From assembly GCF_014839805.1 (NCBI RefSeq), contig NC_051140.1, forward strand, positions 15,521,826 through 15,585,825: DNA of 64,000 nucleotides, read 5' to 3'. Source of the stretch: Manduca sexta. Lineage: Eukaryota > Arthropoda > Insecta > Lepidoptera > Sphingidae. The first letter of the stretch is position 1. The number at the start of each line of letters is the position of its first letter. The translations under genes and the position numbers were made by a program. Positions 27,441 to 39,016 of the stretch are shown in pieces. The notes below the pieces were generated by a model. It had not been told where the DNA came from and did not search any database. It was given only the letters and a program-made list of their open reading frames with translations.

Positions 27441-27799
27441 ACGTGCACACATCAAACAGGCAATCGTGTTATATCGACATATCTCGTGGCACATCCTTAA
27501 CAATTTTCTAATGAGAAAGATAACGTTGGAGTTAGGTATTCTGTTTCAATTAGAAAATGCTAACTGCTGAATGCAGGTGCAGTTTCAACGGTGCTTTGGG
27601 TTGAGTAATCTTCTGATTTATAGTTCGATGTTTAACACAAGTTGGCCATGAGGACATGTTGATAAAAACACCTATAGATTTTGGAAGCAGTTCAAAATTA
27701 TATAAAAAATGCTACACGACTTCAAATAGTAATTTTCTAAAAAAAAAGGCTACAGATTTCGATTATACGTAACTTAAGTTTAAATAGACTTGCTATAAT

Positions 27800-28137
27800 A
27801 ATATCAGCCCTGTATTATATACTTGCCCACTGCTGAGCACGGGCCTCCTCTAACTACTGAGAGGGATTAGGCCTTAGTCCACCACGCTGGCCTAGTGCGG
27901 ATTGGTAGACTTCACACACCTTCGAAATTCCTATAGAGAACTTCTTAGATGTGCAAGGTTTCCTCACGATGTTTTCCTTCACCGTTAAAGCGAACGATAA
28001 ATTCACAAAGAATACACACATGATTTTTTAGAAAAGTCAGAGGTGTGTGCCCTTGGGGATTTGAACCTGCGGACATTCGTCTCGGCAGTCCGTTCCACAC
28101 CCAACTAGGCTATCGCCGCTATAATTTATTATATTAT
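27800..28137 (-). repeat. tRNA-headed SINE family B, copy 2, with 16-bp target-site duplication
   Basis: Same order of blocks as the copies at 22439 and 60433. On the minus strand the tRNA-like head (TAGCCTAGTTGG; B-box-like GGTTCAAATCC) is preceded by about 17 AT-rich bases not shared with the other copies. The whole is flanked by perfect direct repeats ATAGACTTGCTATAAT at 27784-27799 and 28138-28153. This marks a single retrotransposition event into the GATA intron. Confidence 0.9.
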
Positions 28138-30364
28138 ATAGACTTGCTATAATTCCGCGTAAAGACTCAGCAAACAGCACGGTTTGTCAAGTCGAATCAT
28201 ATACAGAACAACGTACCCAACTACAATAATATAAGACAGTCTCAACATTAAAGTTTATTCAAGCTGTGTCTGTGGTCTTAGTAAATATGTAAATGAATTC
28301 ACTCGACTGGTCAAATATCATTAGCAATCGTGTAGTTTGCGAATAAATAGCACTTAATGTTGTTATAGCATCCACTTGAGTCGGGCTTCGATGTTTGTTA
28401 TTAGCAAGAGCTACCTGAAATCCAAAATTAATGAGAACATTAGGAATAGAACAAGTATACATAAACATTCGGTCTGCTAATCGATTATTGGAATATACAT
28501 AAGTAATAAAAGTGTCCATTTTAAATATTCTACAAGTTTTTAGGAAGCTATTTATTTTAATAGGCTGAGAAAATAATAGCCTCATTGGCTCAATGGTAAT
28601 AAAATATTAATTATTTAATGTTTGATTCATGAAAGGCTGGATTTTTTTTAATCATGTTTAACGCATCGTTTATGTGATTACCCCTTTGCTTCTTTATGTT
28701 CAAAATAACTTACTAGTAAGCTTTGTTCGTTATAGTTGTCATAAATACATATAGATATTATCTACGTCCGCGGACTGAGTGATAGCACATACATAACCAA
28801 GAATTCAGCGTAACTCATACGAGTATTTTTAGTTGCCTTTTGAAAAAAGTAGTCAAATAGCTCATCTCTTATCGAAGATCTTCACCACATGTACAATCTT
28901 GATGGAAGGGCTTTACCACATGTATTTTATATCGGTCTCGACAGAGCATGCGTATGCGCAGGCGCCGGCACGCACGATTGAGACGCTTCGTAACTACGCG
29001 GAACTAATTCACTAACACTAAAAACTGCCGCTTTTTGTCATCACTAATGTTGGACAAATATGCCGTGGGATAGGTGTTAGGGATGCGTATGAAGGTAGGA
29101 AAATCGTTGCACTGTTTCTAGACTTACAAATACACAATCTATATAGTATAATAGTCATCCAGTGGTCGAATTCTATATATTTGAAACACATATGACGCAT
29201 ATACTTTATTTTATGCACTCATTCTCTATATAGGTATAAACTATAAATATGCCAAATTTCGCACGCCTCTTCTTTATGTATTAATATATAAATCTCTCTT
29301 ATTAAAATCCTAGATTCGCCTTCGACTACGAAAGGTTTCTACCAAGATATCTTAATCATACATATTTTTCATATATAATATGTTTAAGCGAACTTCGGTA
29401 GTGGATGTGAACAAAATCTACGTTTAAAATATGAAATCTCGCGGGAATATCAACTAAACCATTTATCTACACAATGTACTATCAAAAATACGTGGAGTTG
29501 AATTTAACTTGATATTTTTTATTGCGGCAATTAATAAACGTCGGCCATACTTTATTTGTCGTTTAATAAATTGCACAGTTTATTGTTAAAGTAAAATGTT
29601 ATAAATAAATTCATGAAAGTAGATAATGCTTTGTTAACATTCGTGTCCTTCGGGAACACACAAAAACACAATTGTTTGTAGTTATTCAAAACGTAACATT
29701 TAGTTCAATTAATCTTGAAGAACAATTTGTTGTGTGTCAATTAAGAATTTATTGTACGCCATCAGAATAAACAACACGGCAATTTAGTTATATGAATAAT
29801 TTAAAAATTGCTCTATAAAATGTACAGAACTCCGTAAATTAATTTGAAATAACTGGTTTAAAATACTCCACCCCTTTCCTTAATAGATTAACGATTTTTA
29901 CTGATGCGTCACTGTTTTATTTTCATCTTATTTCTGGTATTTGAATGTACGAAAAAATTAGTACCCAGGATTTTTCTTAAAAAAAAAAACTTTATGTCAA
30001 TTTTATCAGAATATCACATCGGATCGGCCTTTTTGATGTAAAATTAATAGTATTTTATCACATTTGTGGGCGGAAAACAGAACCTGATTCTAGAATTGAA
30101 ATCGCAAATTGATCGACTCGTAAACACACTAATAATTGTATTAAATATTTATAACTAATTTAGACGCAATCTAGATAAGAAATACATAACACCTAAAAGT
30201 AATCTGAGATTTTAAGAGTATATAATAGTTTTTTTGCCGCTTTTATTTCTGAATGTTGCTCGTGTGTTTAAATCGCTTTTATTATTTGTCATATGTTTTT
30301 ATTACTACTTTGTTTAATGAAAGTGGGAAAGTGAACAACCAGGGTTTATTTATTCTACGAATCC

Positions 30365-30462
30365 GATTAGGTATTAACCTAATCTCTATAGATTAGGCTA
30401 ATATAGGCTAATACCTAATTAGGTATTAGCCTAATCTCTATAGATTAGGCTAATACCTAATC
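30365..30462. repeat. Layered palindrome built from an ATTAGGTATTAGCC motif
   Basis: About 98 bases made of forward and inverted copies of the same motif. The right half is a hairpin with perfect 19-base arms (ATTAGGTATTAGCCTAATC and its complement) around a 6-base spacer; the left half is a second, less perfect version, and the two halves meet at a ACCTAATTAGGT palindrome. It could extrude as a cruciform. No transposase or known family is recognised. Confidence 0.9.
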
Positions 30463-30889
30463 TAATGTACCTATGTACAAGATATAAAATCAGTGCCATA
30501 TTTACAATAGATAACAAACCCAACGACTCATGGATTTATTGCGGTTTTTATATTATAATTCTCTCTCGATGTTTCAGAGATTTTGCCCCCTTTATGGTCA
30601 TATCAGTCCCGCGATAAAATTTGGAAAATCGTTTTGTTTCAGTGATTAACATTCGCATAAACAGTAGAAATCAAACGTATCACAAATCCAGCATGTTTGA
30701 AAATTGATAAACTCGGAAACCGAATATCGATTTTACCGGAACCTTATCGATAAAACTAAAATTAAGAACAAAAAGAAAAAAAAAATCACATTACAGAATC
30801 ACACATTAACACGTTTCTCGAGAACTCCTTGTTTGAGACGAAATTGAAGTTCAGTAATTGCGTGTGACACAAAAATCGTATTCCGCGTA

Positions 30890-30985
30890 CGGGCGGCGCG
30901 TGGGGGCCGCGGGCCCCGCCGCGCCGGGCTGTGTGTCCGTCGCGCGCAATTGACTCCACTCGTTTATTTGCCCATCCACGGCACA
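30890..30985. promoter_or_regulatory. GC-rich intronic island
   Basis: An abrupt block of nearly pure G+C (densest at 30890-30927, with GGGGGCCGCGGGCCCC-type sequence) inside AT-rich intron. The overlapping minus-strand frame is a composition artefact. It may be a conserved regulatory core. Confidence 0.22.
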
Positions 30986-33663
30986 TCTCCAGTTCTGCTC
31001 TCACTTAATTGTAACTTTCGATTTCGGGAATACGGTTTTGCATTGCTAGTGAAGTTTTTTGAAATTGGAATGTTAGGAGTGCCAGTTACATTCAGCCTTT
31101 GCAGATAAATTACATTATTCAAGTCGACTTCATAGTATTATATTGTTCTGATATCTTTAGCATCCATCCAAGTAATTTACTTCATTAATATATTTCTTGC
31201 TTGTTAGTACATCATTTGAATAATTGTGTAATACGTACCTTTTAACTGAGCTGTCAGCTTAGACAACCGCTCTCACGATTCAATTCAAGAAAAATACATG
31301 GCGACTGTATAATGAGTTGAAATACATGATGAGAAAAAAGCGGTAAAAAGTAACAGCACGCGACAGCTAAGTGTTGCAATGTATACCGCAAGTAAAGACA
31401 ATGCCTTCGAACAGTCATTATTAATCACCTGAGGTGCCATGTGTTAAATGATATCGTTTTTTACAGTATTAGGTACATTACGATGTAACTTTGTAAGTGT
31501 ATAAAGAATTAATCTGCGGAATGTTTATCTGTTTGTCTGTCATAATTTTTCATCGTTTTTATATCTTCAATGTGCTAATTTTGATTATATATTGGTTATT
31601 AAATGAATGCTGTATTTATTTTCCATATAAGGCGATATTATTACAATTTGCATTCATTAGAAGTGTGAACTGTAAGTAAGATAACATAAATTCAATCTAA
31701 ATGTACCTACTGTTCTAAAATTAGCATGAGGAAGTAATATTATGAACATTATTTAAAATAGTATCATTATTTTGACACAATTTTGCAAGAAACTCGCATT
31801 AGTAAGTCGCTACTTATTAGTTACGAAGATAAATATATTTTCCACGTTTCGGTGTCCGATGTCTCAATTAATTCCATAATTTATTATCAATATACCATCT
31901 AAATTTAAACTAATAATATTGAACATAATTAGTATTTTTTTTTCACGGATTTCTTTGTAAGCAAGTAGAAATACTTCCATAGTTCCCATTATCTTGATAA
32001 TTTGAGTTTGTGTGTAATTGAATAGCAAGCCTTTACAAGCTAAATATCAATCAATACAATTCAGACACAAAAACAAAACTCTCACGTGTTAAATAACACG
32101 ATCGATTTCAATAGAGTCGTTTATAAGTACTTTTTGTCCTGTAATAATGGTACACTGTTTTTTGCAGAATAATTGCTTGCTAATTCTTAAGGTTCTCAAT
32201 GCAGAGGTTGGTTAGTCTAATTTATAAGATCTTTATCGATTGATTTACAGTACGAACGGTGCATTCCTCCGGTCTCAGAACGTGCAAACTATTATTTTTA
32301 TTACTTATTCTGGTGAATGTTGAAAATTTACAAGGAATTGTTATTGGTCGATGATACGTCTTTCTAAAATATTTTTTGTTTGGTAACTGGTTCTTTACAG
32401 CTTTCGTGATTGCTATCAAATTGTTTGTTTTCTGTGTCGTTTTGTAGTGGTATTTTGTATGAGGTTAGTTTGTTAGTTCTATTATGTTACGCTTCAAGCA
32501 AGAAAATTAAGCTATAAAGGAAAAATATTAAAAACAGAATCACATTACGTTACAGTTTAAAGAAATGAATATAATTATTATTTGTGTCTATCTATAAAAA
32601 GGGACCTAATTTTACGTCACAAATTAATGAAACGATTACGTATTATTATTTGTATCCATCAATAAACGGGGACCTAAAATAAGGTCAGAAGAACCTGATA
32701 TGTAACATCCTTATCGCTACAAATTATTCTTGTATTTTCGCCAACATTTGCCGTCCGTACTCCACACATTCGTCGCGATTGGTTCATACGTCATTCTGCC
32801 ATTTTATTACTATTTTTATGTCCAATAAAAGGTTTGTTTGCCGTTTTCCAACAATTAACGACATAATAAAGCTTTCTAGAGGAAAAATTGCCTGCGCGAG
32901 GCCACTGAGTTTCCATGGCATTGTGGTGCGAGCCTGTTATTTTCCCATTTGAACGGTTTTATTGCTGTTTGTATGAAAGATGAGCGCAGATAGCGTAATA
33001 AGCGCACTCTCTGTCCTAGAAATACTATAAAGCAATTATATGCACGCACAACGAAGCAAACGCGGTGTATGAGGTTTATAGGCTGTGATAGGATGAAATA
33101 TTTCGATTTTTCTGTAACAATTTTTATAGAGTTTCTTAGACCGACGCTCGAGGATCAGAAAATATTATTATAATTTGCAAGATAAATAATCCCTGCGAAA
33201 TGACTCCAGTAATTTAGTTATCATTCATTGTTTCGTATAAAGAATATACAACAAAAATTTCCTTAAGTTCGAGTTATATAACTGAAGAATTTGAACGAAA
33301 TAGGAAGAATAGTTGTGAAGTAACAAACTTCGACAATAAGTAAAAATCGTGTCGAACACGAATAACACGCGTAACTTATAAAAATAATGAAGTGCAAAAA
33401 GATTAGCGAATTCATTTGCGAAATAGCAGCGGTACAAATTGAAGATTTCCTTCGCTTTCATGGTTACCACGCGTTACGTAAGACAGGCCGCTGTAATAGC
33501 CTTCAGGCACGCCACACCACCCTTTGTTGCCTCGGCTACATGCACCACGCGCCACTTGACATGTCATGCTAGTATTATGCATGTGCTGTAGATTTTATAA
33601 CACAAGGACTTTCAAACGTTGCAATTGTTAAGAATTAAAATTTAAATACAAGCTTTAATAAAC

Positions 33664-33822
33664 CGGGAGAAGCAGCGCAGGCAGGCCCCCCACGAGATGG
33701 ACCGACGACCTGGTGAGGGTCGCTGGAGTCCGATGGATGAGAGCGGCCCAGAACCTGTCCCTGTGACGCTCAATGGGGGAGGCCTATGTCCAGCAGTGGA
33801 CGATTCCCGGATGATATGATGA
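33664..33822 (+). mobile_element. RTE-type LINE 3' end, defective reverse-transcriptase C-terminus
   Basis: One frame reads as the C-terminal end of an RTE-clade LINE polyprotein: GRPPTRWTDDL, then RWMRAAQNLSL, an in-frame TGA where family members usually have Trp, then RSMGEAYVQQW. It ends in an ATGATATGATGA tail typical of the clade. Only about 160 bases remain, so the copy is a 5'-truncated, dead insertion. No clear target-site duplication was found. Confidence 0.75.
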
Positions 33823-34705
33823 AACTTAAAATTCTTCTAACATGTCTAAAAGATGTAAATTATTTTCCGAAATGTTTAATCTTATTTTCAAACTCTACGA
33901 GTAATACAGTAACAAGTACGAGACAAGACAGTTTATCCCTTAATACAAAGCTATGTGCTAACTGCAGTTCGTCTGCGCGACCTAAATCACCAACGAACGT
34001 CGGTAAAGACTAATCAACCGAGTACCGGGTCATGTCGCTAAAAATAGCGCGCTCCAAAGTAATATTTTCCTAGCAAGTTACAACAAAGCTCATGTGATTT
34101 AAGTTTGCCGTGTAGGCGGTTGCATGCGAACGTTTATAGTGTATACTTGTATACCTGGTTTATTTTTGTACGTAATTACCTTCCGCACTGTGGAAACTTT
34201 TCAATGATAACGCGACGAGAATCGGTAATGCGTGGGTCGTACATCTCTATACGGATTCATCTGGTGATTGTAGATTTTTAGTTGTGTTCTATTTGTTACT
34301 TCGATGGCGTTTTGTTTGAGAAGGTTGTTCATAAGGGAAGGTATTTTTGTAGATATTTGATTTTAGAATACACCTTTAATGGAAATGCATGTTGAACTCC
34401 AGCATACTATATAGAATCTGACATTAATAAGATTAAGTCTTCATTATTTTTTGAAATTGCGTCTACGATTACTAGAACACTGACGAGGATTCTTATTAAA
34501 CACCTAGTAATCGACTTGCAAATGCGTTTTTCTGCTTCAAAACTTTTTTTTTCTGCACTTCTTGATAATTCATATCCGTTACCTGTATCATTAATTTATG
34601 TATTATGATAATATTTTCAATTAAACATTTTAATTTTAATAATTGTATAACACTGTTAAACTCTCCATACGAGGGTAGTACCCAAATTGTGCAAGATTGA
34701 CTTAC

Positions 34706-34721
34706 TAGCGCCATCTAGTCG
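34706..34721 (+). promoter_or_regulatory. CTCF-like motif
   Basis: TAGCGCCATCTAGTCG resembles the core of CTCF insulator sites (GCGCC-N-TCTAG). Similar short matches occur at 11018, 13772, 22902, 52209 and 61792, the last two inside dispersed repeats. Binding is inference from motif shape. Confidence 0.25.
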
Positions 34722-35359
34722 TTCCTTATTGAATTACCCGAAGACATTGCCTAGTTATGTACGCAACATCCATCCGTAATAAAGCTCATGAACGTACCTA
34801 GTGTGCATCTAGTAACTCAGAGTGGGAACAGCCGATGTAATTAACCTGACATAATGGGCAGTTATTAAGCAATTCTGGCCCAACATGGCGGATGCTTTAT
34901 GTCATGTATTGCTGTATCTACCGCTTTCCGTGTACCACTTATATAGTAGCTGTAAAGCCAGACCGCCTTATTTGCATCACAATTATGTATGTACATCACA
35001 GAAAATTGTTTTATTAGCTCGTACACTCGCTTGGGAAAGATAAATCGATTGACGGATCCGTAAATTGGTTAATAAAAGAGGTGATATTTCAATGTTATCT
35101 CACGTCGGTTATTTTAATTCAATTGCGTTTTCGGGCAGTTGTCAGTTGTAAATTGATATTTAACAGTAAATGTTACAGCAAACAATTTCAAAGTACAAAC
35201 CGATCGGTACGCGCGCGAAGACAAATGATTTAACATTAATTAGTTTTTTTCAGCTTTTATCGTACTATCGTTGGTATGAAAAAGTACTGACGTAAAACAA
35301 GTGAATTGCAATATATGAAATAGTACGGCACAGTTTGCGGAACAATAAAACTTACCAGA

Positions 35360-35610
35360 CCGTTTTACGCGCGCGCGCTCGACTGTGCAAATTAAAAAAG
35401 TATCTAAGGCTTCGCATTGACCTAATTTGGTTGCAGCGGCTAAATCTGCTGGCGCTCATGTGCCAACATTAATGCATTTTATATTGGTTCAATTGGTGGA
35501 AGCGACGGCGCGGTATGCGGTGCGACTCTCTGTGTGGGCGATTCGCGGGAATGCATTAGGGACGCCGGGAATTAGCACGCACTACGCACTGTTTTGATCA
35601 CTAACGGGAT
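35360..35610. promoter_or_regulatory. GC-enriched intronic block, candidate enhancer
   Basis: A run of GC-enriched, high-complexity sequence including a CGCGCGCGC run at 35369 and GC cores around 35500-35575. No repeat identity or coding potential is visible. Candidate cis-regulatory DNA by composition. Confidence 0.2.
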
Positions 35611-36689
35611 TTAGCAGTCAGATGTATAGGACTGGCACCATGATTTCCTTGTTCTTAAAGGAACAATGTACTACGTCATACGTCATTTAGATACTAGAGT
35701 ATTAGTTTATATCTCATAGTATCATCATAATGGATTGGATGTTGGTAATTAAGTACATGATTAAGCGCGTCAAGTGCATTAATAATAATTGATTGCTGTT
35801 ATTACATATCCCAAATCTTCGCAACTTTTTCGAGAATATGACCAAACATTTGTTTGTTTCCGTCAACAAAAAAAAAAAAAACAAAATATTTTGGTAAAAA
35901 ATACCGTTTCCTTCGTTTGTTACAAGATTTAATAAATTTACATTGAATCGCCAAATTCATGTTGGAAGGGCAGGTCATGCGGCTGGCCTGCTGCAGCGGG
36001 CAGCGGGCAGCGCAATCGTGCGTTTAGGGCTCACATGCCGCCAAGTTCCATGGAAGGCGATGAATAACTCATTGTCCGTCCGTCCATCCGTCGTGACGCA
36101 CGATTCTTAGAAACACAACGATGCAAACCAGAAAGTGACCGAGATAGCTGACCCCGACGATTTTGGTGGAGAAATTGCCATACTTATATCAACATTTGTG
36201 ATAATTATGTCTGTGACAACCGTCTCTATTACGCGCCATGAATTTATTATTAGCTCTAGTTTAGCAAATATTTCTAGTATTTGTGTACGTTCTCATTTGT
36301 CAACATTAATTGGCATTCCATTCAATCCTGACAGTGCCGCGTATTCTTAGTTTTCCTTATAGATAAGTACTCGAGGAGGTCTATTATTTAACTTGCAAAA
36401 TTACATGTCACGATGGAATGTTGTATGTTAAAAGGTCGTACTTTTGACCTTGGACTAAAAATGTGGACAAAAGTGCTTTACCAAAATGGTTATACGACTT
36501 AAGAATAACAAAAAGTAAATTATTCTCAAACTTAACTCAAATATCTTCTAAACACATAATCATCTGAGAACGGTCACTTCTCAAAAATCATTACGGTGTC
36601 ATAGTAATGTAAATAAATCGCATAAAATATTGAATGGCATACGTGTAAGGCATCGTTACCGATCCATAAAAGGAAAACATTGACAAAAC

Positions 36690-36830
36690 GACGAGGACCT
36701 TCACCTCATACCGCGTCACTTGCGATTCCCACCGATCGGACACTGACAGCGGACTACATACGCGTGGTGCATCGCTGCACTAATTAAGATGCACCGGGTG
36801 ACGCCGCGCGGTCGGCATCGGCACTAAACA
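36690..36830. promoter_or_regulatory. GC-enriched block about 0.75 kb upstream of the second visible exon
   Basis: Balanced-GC, CpG-containing sequence with a GGTGACGCCGCGCGGTCGGC core near 36797-36816, close to the end of the large intron. No domain or repeat is recognised. Candidate regulatory element. Confidence 0.2.
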
Positions 36831-37559
36831 GCTCAATATTCGCACAACACTATTGTCATACCACTTTATGGTTTCGGCGGGCCTTTATACCAGCTATTTA
36901 GCATTCTAAATTGGTGCCGCAGACGTTTTTTCATACCGCTAAATGTCGTGTCAGAGCAATAAAATGGGCTACGTCTGTTGGCAAAAATTGTGCGATTCAA
37001 CAAGGAACAATTACGATTTATTAGCCTCGTATGGAATATTGTGATGTCTCAATTAAGTACGGTATTGTGTTCGTACGTGGCTTAAATGTTATGTTACATG
37101 TTTTTGTTGTACGTTATATCTGAACTCAGCTTTGGAGATATGGACTCGTTAAATGAAACCTTATTCGAATTTTTATTATGTATATTTTCATAATAATGTT
37201 TTGTGTTGACGATTTCAAATTTTAATACAGACATCGTCGGTAGCTGGTCTTTTACGACACCGCGTGGTACTTACATAAAAAAGCTGTTCAGATACAAGTA
37301 TTTGTTTGAAGGAAAACTGACTAAATTAACGATACAAGTAATTAAATTGAGGCGGGTTCTTTTGTTAAGGATTATAATAATATTATCGCGAAGGAATACG
37401 GAAATTAAAATGTTTTTGACTGAATCTGGATGAATTTGAAACGAAAAACAAACCGAAAAAAAAATTCAGTACTGAACTGAAATACTCCTGCATTTCCCAA
37501 GATTGATAGACAGATAAAGTTAAAAAAAACTCATTTACTTACCATCTCTTTGTTTACAG

Positions 37560-37773
37560 GTGAACCGGCCGCTAACAATGAAGAAGGAAGGTATCCAGAC
37601 GAGGAATCGCAAGCTGAGCAGTAAAAGCAAGAAGAAGAAGGGTGGGATGGGCATGGGAGGCGGTGGGGCGTGCGCGCTGGCTCTCGGGGGAGTCATGGGA
37701 GACATGATCAAACCTCTCGGTGACGCTACCAAAGGTTTTGGGGGGTCCGCCTTCCCATCCGCAATGGACTTTG
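37560..37773 (+). CDS. grn: GATA transcription factor, basic-tail and Gly-rich exon
   Basis: The exon follows TTTACAG and joins the finger exon in phase 0. It opens with [18 protein letters not shown], the conserved basic arm that contacts DNA after the C-finger. A lysine-rich SSKSKKKKG stretch follows, likely part of the nuclear localisation signal, and then a Gly/Met-rich, non-conserved linker. Length is 214 bases: 71 codons plus one base, leaving phase 1 at the GTAAGT donor at 37774. [13 protein letters not shown] with SKSKK matches the GATA1/2/3 class; the GATA4/5/6-pannier class usually reads AM(R/K)K(D/E)GIQTRKRKPK. GC-rich codon use contrasts with the AT-rich introns, as expected for a real exon. 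An ATG-containing minus-strand frame over the same bases is a shadow. Confidence 0.93.
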
Positions 37774-38210
37774 GTAAGTTATTAAAGATTTGAAAACTAA
37801 ATGCCTTCAAGATTTTTTAAAAACTTTTTTATGATTATAATCAGTAGGTCTATAGATTTTTTGTACTATGGTTTCGTCACATTTGTGCATAAATAATAAA
37901 GGCAAAATTGTAAAATTTCTATTAATTAAATCGAAATTCAAATTAACAAATTATCCACATTTATCTTTTTCTGTTTAAGTATCTTATTTTAACTTTTAAA
38001 ACTTGAGTTATTTGTTTTTTTTCTATGGTTTCGTCACATTTGTGCATAAATAATAAAGGCAAAATTGTAAAATTTATATTAATTAAATATAAATTCAAAT
38101 TAACAAATTATCCATATTTATCTTTTTCCGTTTAAGTATCATATTTTAACTTTTAGAACTTTAGTTATTTGTTTTTCTTTACTGAATGTCTCCTTGTGTT
38201 TATGGTACAG
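37774..38210 (+). other. grn: Intron of 437 bases with an internal tandem duplication
   Basis: Starts GTAAGT and ends TATGGTACAG, phase 1. Most of it consists of two copies of a 157-base unit (37866-38022 and 38023-38178). No coding sequence is present. Confidence 0.92.
37866..38178 (+). repeat. 157-bp tandem duplication inside the intron
   Basis: The unit beginning CTATGGTTTCGTCACATTTG at 37866 recurs at 38023, an offset of 157. The copies align along their whole length with only a handful of substitutions and a small difference in the T-run at the junction. The second copy ends about 30 bases before the 3' splice site. The sequence is AT-rich and not a recognised transposon. Confidence 0.95.
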
Positions 38211-38350
38211 GTCAGCATCAAGTAGGCCTAGTGCACCCGGCGGCGGCGCACATGTCCCACTGGTACGGCGCGCCGCACCAGGGCTTCGCCCCCCCGCCGG
38301 CCTCACACAACCCCTACCATCACCACCATCTAGCGCAGCTCAATTCCATG
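38211..38350 (+). CDS. grn: GATA transcription factor, His/Pro-rich C-terminal exon
   Basis: This 140-base exon begins after TGGTACAG, completes a split Gly codon and encodes 46 further residues, ending phase 0 before GTAAAT. The peptide has QHQVGLVHPAAAHMSHWYG, then a Pro/Ala stretch (GFAPPPASHNPY), a run of four His and LAQLNSM. This low-complexity composition is typical of the less conserved activation regions C-terminal to GATA fingers. Strong GC content and in-frame joining to both neighbours support it. The donor GTAAAT is slightly weak; reading on into the intron reaches a TAA stop after about ten codons (through 38383), so an intron-retained isoform with a different tail is possible. 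Confidence 0.9.
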
Positions 38351-38989
38351 GTAAATTATTTGGACTCTTATTATTTATTTTAAAATACGTAATTTAAACT
38401 TACAGTGTGAACTCATTTTGTATATTATCTATAATACTAGGACTATATAATTAGCGTTATTAATTGAAGCAAATAATTTATAGAAAACTATAGTAATAAT
38501 TATATTCTATGGTAAATAACTAATTTTTATTCTAACTCTTTTAGTTCTATACCAATAATCGGAACCTCCAGAGAGGTTTATAGGACCGATTATACAATTA
38601 AATCTTTTCCATATTTTGAGTTAACCACGTTTGGGTAAAGACCGTAAAGATACTCGAATATTTATGGATTTATTTTAATCATCATAAGTATCCATCACTT
38701 ATTAACTCAGACCTATCCAAAGGACCGTTGTAGAAGGGACTTAAGTTATAGCAAAGTTTACAACTATAATAATCTTAAACACAGTTATAAATTTCTCTAG
38801 GTTTAAATATAAGAATTATCATCCAGGTATTATAATATAGAATTCAATTTTACATTCCGAATTCGAGAATAAATTATATTAATCCCAAAGGATTACAAGC
38901 ATAAGTTTGAAAATAGATATGAGCGATACAATTAACAACGAATTAAAGTTACCTTCGGCATTATATTAAATGATTTATTTTCTTTGCAG
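38351..38989 (+). other. grn: Intron of 639 bases before the last exon
   Basis: Starts GTAAAT and ends TTTCTTTGCAG, phase 0. Very AT-rich. No repeat or coding sequence recognised. Confidence 0.88.
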
Positions 38990-39016
38990 ACTGGCTGGAG
39001 GAGCGAGTACACGTGA
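38990..39016 (+). CDS. grn: GATA transcription factor, last coding exon segment
   Basis: After a strong acceptor (TTTCTTTGCAG) the frame gives TGWRSEYT and a TGA stop at 39014-39016, immediately followed by TAA. The segment is only nine codons, but the acceptor quality, the phase match with the previous donor, and the following UTR-like sequence with a poly(A) signal support it. I could not confirm by alignment that this short tail is conserved. The main alternative is the intron-retained end described for the previous exon. Confidence 0.8.
   Translation, partial: TGWRSEYT

Larger units (their letters stand above)
14999..37559 (+). other. grn: 22.6-kb intron between C-finger and basic-tail exons
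   Basis: The intron begins with GTGAGT and ends with a pyrimidine-containing tract and TTTACAG at 37553-37559, phase 0 on both sides. It holds no supported coding exon. Contents listed separately include two family-B SINE copies, one intact family-A SINE, an RTE LINE fragment, a layered palindrome, and several GC-rich islands. Between these I see only AT-rich unique-looking sequence. Large introns rich in candidate enhancers are usual in developmental GATA genes; that function is inferred here. Confidence 0.85.
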
